From positions 38,765 to 102,764 of the forward strand of contig CANONN010000002.1 of NCBI GenBank assembly GCA_947567625.1: a DNA stretch of 64,000 nt, read 5' to 3'. This DNA is from an uncultured Roseburia sp. (GTDB lineage: Bacteria > Bacillota > Clostridia > Lachnospirales > Lachnospiraceae). This document shows, one piece after another, positions 59,801-64,000 of this stretch (position 1 is its first letter; each line of letters starts with the position of its first letter). The position numbers were made by a program, and so were the translations under genes. Below the pieces are notes generated by a model that was not told the origin of the DNA, did no database searches, and saw only the letters and a program-made list of their open reading frames with translations.

Positions 59801-60930
59801 TTCGCATACACATTGACTGTGATATTATTTTCAAGATGAAACAAAAGATATCCTGCCGCCATAAGCAGCAATAAGATCAGCAGGAACAAAGAATAATCAA
59901 AAAAATCCACTTTGTTTTCACAATCATGAAACCAGGTAAAACATTTGATTCCGACCGCTACATTTGCCAGGACAATAAAATGATCGAGAAATGTAGCCAT
60001 CTTATCTCCCTCTGTCCCGCGTTCTTTTTGGCATAAATAATTGGCCAGACAAAAAAACAGGGCCAAGGCGACTGCAAACAGCAAAAACCAGTGAAAAAAA
60101 TTACTGTTTCTTTTGGACGCGTCGATATTATCCAACAACGCAATCCCTATCATCCGTTTAAAATCTGTAACTTCATTTCGCATAGAGTCCAGAGGACAAT
60201 GCAGTAGGGCAAATAGAACAGAGCCAAAAACGGCATATCCCAGCCCATGCTTTTTTTCAGATGTGCGAAAAGCATCATATAACGTCTCAAATTTCAGGAT
60301 ACTGTAACCAAGCGCTGTCAACAACAACACAGACAAAAATAACTGCAAGATGCATTTAATGATGCCTCCCGCGCTCCAAGATTGATCTACGAACTTAAAT
60401 CCAACCGCAAGCGTTCCGTTGACCAAGCCATCGGACACATAACACGAACCGTAAACGGCCGGCGCCGTGACATTTGCTGCGACACACACACTGTCCAATC
60501 CTTCCTCTGCACGAAATGTGATGCCATACTCTTGTCCACGGCATAAATCCGTATCATCAACTGCCACCGTATTCCAGGCATTGGCCGTATAATCATTTAA
60601 ATTGACTTCCACGGTTTTTAATTCTTTTCCTTTGCCGTCTGTCAGGCCAATTGTCATTTGCTGCCCTTTGAGCTCACCAAAATAGACATCCACACTCATC
60701 AGATGATTGCCTTGTGCCTCAAATTTCTGAGTCACCAGCCTGTGTCCAGACAAATTCAGGGCTTCCGTAAACTCCAATCGGCTCGAATAATGCCTGATTG
60801 TTTCATACGGTTTTGTCCCCCTGATGATGAGTGACTGTGCAACCGCAACCAGTAGGAATAAAAAAACTGCTGCTTTTACTCCCCATATCATGTACTTTTT
60901 AATGGGTATCCTGCCTACCATTTCTCTCAT
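56893..60930 (-). CDS. Giant polytopic membrane protein, unknown (possibly GT-C-like)
   Basis: This 1345-residue protein has one N-terminal membrane segment (about 17-37), then an extracytoplasmic beta-rich domain of about 160 residues (LVTQKFEAQGNHLMSVDVYF, YGITFRAEEGLDSVCVAANV). About 20 membrane segments lie between 195 and 860, and an external C-terminal domain of more than 450 residues follows. A loop near 535 contains LISDFIKFGTIPLVEHYGGH, which might play the part of the acidic first loop of GT-C enzymes, although no family signature is certain. The best start is the ATG at 60930, ten bases after AAAGGAG and inside the SDR gene (32-base overlap). Related very large membrane proteins occur in glycan loci and are often unannotated. 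Confidence 0.7.
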   Translation of the reverse strand: MREMVGRIPIKKYMIWGVKAAVFLFLLVAVAQSLIIRGTKPYETIRHYSSRLEFTEALNLSGHRLVTQKFEAQGNHLMSVDVYFGELKGQQMTIGLTDGKGKELKTVEVNLNDYTANAWNTVAVDDTDLCRGQEYGITFRAEEGLDSVCVAANVTAPAVYGSCYVSDGLVNGTLAVGFKFVDQSWSAGGIIKCILQLFLSVLLLTALGYSILKFETLYDAFRTSEKKHGLGYAVFGSVLFALLHCPLDSMRNEVTDFKRMIGIALLDNIDASKRNSNFFHWFLLFAVALALFFCLANYLCQKERGTEGDKMATFLDHFIVLANVAVGIKCFTWFHDCENKVDFFDYSLFLLILLLLMAAGYLLFHLENNITVNVYAKLLMMAVSFAYVIAVLWRQSWEDGMLLLGVQVILLVCCLFMARFHGRWLGSDKCSVRLGVLAVLFSLLPFLTSFCIELFHILNQHNVFVSKRDSFYAVVVAVLLGISVAVCVIAQKKGWNTDKWKKWSYPFLVFGVSCLSAQIPLVQVCQADLMESANSSVLISDFIKFGTIPLVEHYGGHMMTNVWEGLLYGWINNDYAGAIFSPYAPYILTISALCFFYLVKYVWNEDMALFAALFFPFYSVWHYYGLGMLVCLAIIAYMRKNTYVRAIWVWFAIIWCVVYRLDLGFAFGIAAVIALTAYIAVDKNKRAAKQLIGTLAGWGAVCLSVWCVLCAVNGISPIQRLREFLAISSSNINWAYVGIGDTASGAFTWVYMICPLALIACLMYTLYAKTMREHTDRNRWMLLLLLGFAYLANFSRGLVRHTLMEGAVRVTAMWTCYVFLALFISCWRRNKKVFLPTFAILILGHTMIVGATNFTEQSIVEQAAQKTGTFVDAWYTKGNVQDMVSDRNDLSQGQTDWQMYGLSTERAVRTVWDDALTEAIKPYRVVMDLLLDEDETFVDFVNASFVYSALERKNPVYVSQSPLQLSGEFAQEMFLEEMKDIPLVVMPGDSVNSHCSSELDGIANAYRYYRVSEYIYQHYVPLCTYGSVFAVWCLPERYQEMTDKLADGVDYTEQFILGNEVAVNDCVLSKDGNQVRALSGSTDPFLAELQTCIDTSDYVGLPITICVGYETDVSGQMQMYYTTDAGENYTEAKSVSVWAAAGAGIAEFTVPVTEFTRLRLDLPADGVVRIDRIAASMRDSLITWGYDGPTAKEDGTYAYSGVLHHYTLRQLPRIWAETDQEEACENVVVAELTAQGNLFVFDKESVVPGKNGNYLMIHAVYDGMDQGDLYRSDDEMTDVLVKAGNYENGTFTEKYRYRMTVNEGEHDYLIRVSADYYWYLREVNAVVIEADGFLHDVKMHILEGD

Positions 60931-61840
60931 TTTCCACAAACTCCTTTATCTCTTTCAACACCGCTTTTTTATCGCAGATATACCCATCCCGTCCCCCAAA
61001 TATCTCAGCATAGCGTGTCCTGTAATCGTAATATGCCGGCGTTCCTGTAAGCTCATTGACAAAATTTTCACCGCTTAAAAAATGATAAATTTCCCCGGCC
61101 GAAAGAGGTTCCGTCGCCGGATGCCAAATCCGCAGATCATGTTCCAGTGCGATATGAATATCCGACCACAGCCGGTTTAGCGGATAAAACTGATACACGC
61201 TTCGGCTGTCAGTGAAATCAAGCGCGGTAAATCCAAGCGATTGACATTTTTGTTGCAATCTCTTACGCACATTCTCATCCAAATCTTTTACTTTATAAAA
61301 CCCGTCTCCCTGATTCTGATAATATTGTTTTAATTCTGCATCTCTTTCTGAGAGCTCCTCCAGTTTGCTCTCTCGCAGCATATAAGGAATGATATTGATA
61401 TAATCATATAGGAAATTCTTTTTTAAGTTCTTTCCAAACAATCCGGGCAGTCTTATAATCAAAGCATCCGCAAAGTGCTTGCGCCCCCAAAGTTCGAGCT
61501 GATAACGATGGTATCCATAGGCCATGCCTGAATCTGTTTCGACCACCGACTCTTCGTTCACGTTTCTTGGATTCTGAAATACATCAATGGTGGAGATCAG
61601 TACCAGTTTTCGGGGCGCAATTTGTGCGATGTTTTCCTCCGCCTCCCGGATCAGCTGCCAGTCCTTTTCGGGCGCGTGATTGGCCAAATATTTTTCTGCC
61701 CGCAGTCCTGCATAGATCAATAAATCCGGCTTCGTTCCGTAAGCCTCGCCGATGTTCTTTGAGTTATACACGGCATCAAACACACCATTTGCATAGATAT
61801 TACTTCCGACAAACCCCGTATATCCAACCAATATGTTCAT
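60899..61840 (-). CDS. Extended-SDR-like protein with an altered active site
   Basis: This is a 313-residue protein. The start MNILVGYTGFVGSNIYANG keeps the GxxGxxG nucleotide motif, and KLVLISTIDVFQNPRNVNEE supplies the Ser/Thr-rich strand with Asp. In the usual YxxxK position it has GMAYGYHRYQLELWG, so the catalytic Lys is replaced (Arg at the best alignment). LIIRLPGLFGKNLKKNFLYD and the later substrate half are typical of extended SDRs. It may bind NAD(P) and a nucleotide sugar but work by another mechanism, or be regulatory. It overlaps the giant membrane-protein gene and follows the GT2 gene by 15 bases. Confidence 0.8.
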   Translation of the reverse strand: MNILVGYTGFVGSNIYANGVFDAVYNSKNIGEAYGTKPDLLIYAGLRAEKYLANHAPEKDWQLIREAEENIAQIAPRKLVLISTIDVFQNPRNVNEESVVETDSGMAYGYHRYQLELWGRKHFADALIIRLPGLFGKNLKKNFLYDYINIIPYMLRESKLEELSERDAELKQYYQNQGDGFYKVKDLDENVRKRLQQKCQSLGFTALDFTDSRSVYQFYPLNRLWSDIHIALEHDLRIWHPATEPLSAGEIYHFLSGENFVNELTGTPAYYDYRTRYAEIFGGRDGYICDKKAVLKEIKEFVENERNGRQDTH

Positions 61841-61855
61841 CGATGCTTCCTCCCT

Positions 61856-62803
61856 CTATTTTGTTAATTTTTCTATACTCTCAAAACTATAGCGTTTTCT
61901 CCGAAACACAAGTTCCACAAGCATCTGAAGGTACTTGATCACAATCGTCAAAATCGCAAAGAGTCCAAAGAAAGCAACGGAAAAAAAGAGAATGGTTGTC
62001 GTCCAGCCCGCCACCGGTCGAGCCAATGCATAAATTGCAAGTGAATACACCGCAACTGCAATTGATACCAGCATCATAAAAACGGTCATTCCTACACCGA
62101 ACTTATAGCCCACATCGGTATATAAAATCAGCGCCTTCAGTGCAAGGCCCTTGCGGTATTTTCTTTCTTCTCTGTCCGTCATTTTTTTGCCCGCCAACCC
62201 TTTTTCTATTGGCTGATATACGATGGTATCCATCTTGAGCCCGCAATTTGCATAAACTGCCTTTCGGTATGGCACTGCTTTATTCATGCTGTCTATACGG
62301 TTAATCACTCTTCGGCTCAATATGCGAAAGCGTTCCGTATGCATATTCGCAGCAATTTCTGTAAAATGACAAAATACTTTGTAAAACAGCTGCGATGTCA
62401 ATCGTTGGCGCTGCTTTGGCACAGCGGTAACAATATCATATCCCTGCAAAGCACGGCGGTATACCCGCATAATCTCCTGTCCGTCAAAGTCCGGTATCGG
62501 CGAGTCAAATTCAAATACAAAATCCCCGATCGACAATTCAACGCCTGCATTCATGGCAGCTTCCACGCCATGAAAATAACTCATATGCAGCACAGAAATA
62601 CTTAAATTCCCCTCTGACGTGCGGAAAGCCTTGATCTGTTCCACACTCCCATCGTCGGAATGGTCATCCACACAGATCACCTCGGCATGTTCAAAATATT
62701 CTTCCACCACCGGTATCACGGTACTTAGAAAATTCGCTATCCACTTTTCTGCATTGTGTACATAAATCACAACAGAGACAAAATTTTTTTCTTTACTCTC
62801 CAT
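61856..62803 (-). CDS. GtrB-like family 2 glycosyltransferase
   Basis: This 315-residue protein has FVSVVIYVHNAEKWIANFLS at the start, VICVDDHSDDGSVEQIKAF near 40, and GDFVFEFDSPIPDFDGQEIM near 95. Two C-terminal membrane segments (around 225-250 and 262-290) match the GtrB/DPM1 plan. The DSP in place of a canonical DXD is unusual. The start at 62803 lies inside the end of the oxidoreductase gene (11-base overlap), with GAGGTG upstream. It probably makes a polyprenyl-linked sugar for the giant membrane protein or another outer-face enzyme of the operon. Confidence 0.82.
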   Translation of the reverse strand: MESKEKNFVSVVIYVHNAEKWIANFLSTVIPVVEEYFEHAEVICVDDHSDDGSVEQIKAFRTSEGNLSISVLHMSYFHGVEAAMNAGVELSIGDFVFEFDSPIPDFDGQEIMRVYRRALQGYDIVTAVPKQRQRLTSQLFYKVFCHFTEIAANMHTERFRILSRRVINRIDSMNKAVPYRKAVYANCGLKMDTIVYQPIEKGLAGKKMTDREERKYRKGLALKALILYTDVGYKFGVGMTVFMMLVSIAVAVYSLAIYALARPVAGWTTTILFFSVAFFGLFAILTIVIKYLQMLVELVFRRKRYSFESIEKLTK

Positions 62804-63920
62804 CAGACAACACCTCATCTAAATCATATACTGTATTAATTTTGCCGGATAACACGCCGACAAAAGTCGGATGCTTTGCGTAGGTCCGAATAACGGTCGG
62901 TCTCGAATCATCGATCTCAGAACTCATGAGAATCGGCTTCATTGAAAACAAAGAATCTTTATACGAAAAAGCATATTCTTCCCGTAAATATTTTCTTGCC
63001 AGATTCGCCATATACGGAAAAGCTGTCGCAGGTTTGGCGGGACAGTTATTGCAATTTCCCAATTGCTTTGTCGAACAGTAATCACCGCTCTTTTGCTGAC
63101 AGGAAAAAGTTGGCAGTTCTTCATAACTTGTCGTATGCGGCGTAAAGGTCACCGATGTCAGCGAGTGAAATCCCGTTTTCCCAAACGGCATGATTGAGAA
63201 AAAGGGGCCGTCCATGACCGTAAACCCATAATTTTTCAGCTTATCATTGACATCACATAAAATAATTTCACAGAGTTCATATTTAATTTTAAACTTCTCA
63301 TAGCCGGCCATATCCAAAATCTGGTTTGTCGAAGCAAAAGAGGCATTGAACACAAAGCGCGACTTATATTCGCTTCCGTCCTCCAACCGGATCAAAAACA
63401 CATCCGTATGCCGCTCTATGGCAGTAATATCTACATGATACCGTATCTCCACAGAATGATATTTCGACAGCTCATCCAGATAATAATCGCGCAGGAGCAT
63501 CGCATCATAAGTGTATTCTCTTGTACGGTATGCCCCATCACAAAGCGTACCGTTAAAAAACTGCTCTGGGTTAAGCTCTTCACAGGGAATCCCTGCAGCA
63601 TGACAGAATTTTTGAAATTGTTCGCCGCTTGACCAGGAATATTGCCTGGAGGTTGCATAAATTTTATCAAACTCCCTGTTAATACAAAAACCGTAGTCTT
63701 TATAAAATCTTTCAAAATATCCCGCTGATTTCATCGCTGTAGAAATCGATCGAGGGTAATGGTAACCCTGATGTACACGCGCCTGATTAATATAAGTTGC
63801 CCTCTGAAACGGCTGCGGATCACGCTCTAACACAAGGACGCTCTGCCCTTTGCGACAACAAAAAAGAGCTGCATAAAGCCCATATAACCCGGCACCGATA
63901 ATGATCTTATCGTAAACCAT
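62793..63920 (-). CDS. FAD-dependent oxidoreductase (DAO fold) with a four-cysteine motif
   Basis: This 375-residue protein starts with the dinucleotide motif KIIIGAGLYGLYAALFCCRK and VLVLERDPQPFQRATYINQA, then VHQGYHYPRSIST, a DAO-family substrate loop. FVFNASFASTNQILDM is the mid FAD strand, and TFVGVLSGKINTVYDLDEVL ends the FAD domain. An insertion near 272-295 contains four cysteines spaced C-x7-C-x7-C-x2-C (Cys274, 282, 290, 293), which could bind zinc or an iron-sulfur cluster. The start at 63920 follows GAGGGAAG. It heads the visible operon; sequence to its right (63921-64000) shows no further gene. It may oxidise or isomerise a sugar, as Glf-like flavoproteins do, but substrate is unknown. 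Confidence 0.8.
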   Translation of the reverse strand: MVYDKIIIGAGLYGLYAALFCCRKGQSVLVLERDPQPFQRATYINQARVHQGYHYPRSISTAMKSAGYFERFYKDYGFCINREFDKIYATSRQYSWSSGEQFQKFCHAAGIPCEELNPEQFFNGTLCDGAYRTREYTYDAMLLRDYYLDELSKYHSVEIRYHVDITAIERHTDVFLIRLEDGSEYKSRFVFNASFASTNQILDMAGYEKFKIKYELCEIILCDVNDKLKNYGFTVMDGPFFSIMPFGKTGFHSLTSVTFTPHTTSYEELPTFSCQQKSGDYCSTKQLGNCNNCPAKPATAFPYMANLARKYLREEYAFSYKDSLFSMKPILMSSEIDDSRPTVIRTYAKHPTFVGVLSGKINTVYDLDEVLSDGE

Positions 63921-64000
63921 CTTCCCTCGTTCCCTTTCTACCTGCCAGTAAGCGGTATCACAATGCACTACGTGCACAGCCAAAAATGTCTACTTTTTTA

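Overview
The window looks like chromosomal DNA from a Gram-positive Clostridia, most likely a Lachnospiraceae-type gut bacterium. This is inferred from the DUF3048/YerB lipoprotein, secreted proteins built from FN3 and InlB-type repeats, Firmicute-style Shine-Dalgarno sites (AGGAGG, GAATGGAG) and sigma-A promoters. No rRNA, tRNA, CRISPR array or complete transposon was seen. Most of the window is one large, composite surface-glycan locus, interrupted by more AT-rich islands that carry defence-like or toxin-antitoxin-like genes.

Layout. 1-7443 (minus): a partial membrane protein (possibly LCP), a long initiating sugar-phosphate transferase, three family-2 glycosyltransferase proteins (two with tandem GT domains) and a small zinc-ribbon protein. 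7674-11305: an MBL-fold hydrolase, an acyltransferase, a YhcG-type PD-(D/E)XK protein and a decayed reading frame. 11328-20112 (minus, one operon from a TTGACA-17-TATCAT promoter): acyltransferase, AsnB-type amidotransferase, WecG/TagA transferase, a fucosyltransferase-like protein, an ABC half-transporter, a GT11 fucosyltransferase and a DegT aminotransferase. Several of these genes are separated by elaborate inverted-repeat spacers. 20306-24676 (plus, from the divergent promoter): a putative glycosyltransferase, an acyltransferase, a GT-D-like protein and a DUF3048 lipoprotein. 24783-26943 (minus): a type II restriction-modification pair whose nuclease gene appears to carry an early stop codon. 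27005-39736 (minus): a second glycan operon (CapD/WbpM dehydratase, short sugar transferase, SDR, Wzy/ligase-like protein, GT2, UDP-glucose dehydrogenase) that runs into a GtrA / GtrB / GT-C module and a secreted transglutaminase-like protein. 39835-49671: a two-enzyme peptidoglycan hydrolase with eight FN3 modules, a second polymerase/ligase-like membrane protein and a secreted beta-helix protein. 49849-50943: UDP-galactopyranose mutase. 51034-55230: an AT-rich island with a broken YefM/RelE-type toxin-antitoxin pair, a GNAT acetyltransferase, a frameshifted membrane/coiled-coil gene and an intact three-gene operon ending in a SecB-like chaperone. 55269-63920 (minus): an unusual operon of two GT2 enzymes, a TIM-barrel isomerase, a 1345-residue membrane protein, an atypical SDR and an FAD oxidoreductase with a four-cysteine motif.

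How the genes fit together. Two initiating phosphosugar transferases, two polymerase/ligase-like proteins, one ABC exporter and a GtrA/GtrB/GT-C module suggest that at least two glycans, or one glycan plus a side-branch system, are built here. Predicted sugars include Galf (Glf), GlcA (Ugd), fucose (GT11), a 4-amino-6-deoxysugar (DegT) and a 6-deoxy-HexNAc (dehydratase plus SDR). Three membrane acyltransferases and possibly AsnB would decorate them. The hydrolase, transglutaminase-like and beta-helix proteins are predicted secreted wall-associated partners.

The observations most worth following are the SecB-like operon (53743-55171), the nested-hairpin spacers of the fucose/aminosugar operon, the stop codon at codon 5 of the restriction enzyme, and the FAD-oxidoreductase/giant-membrane-protein operon.
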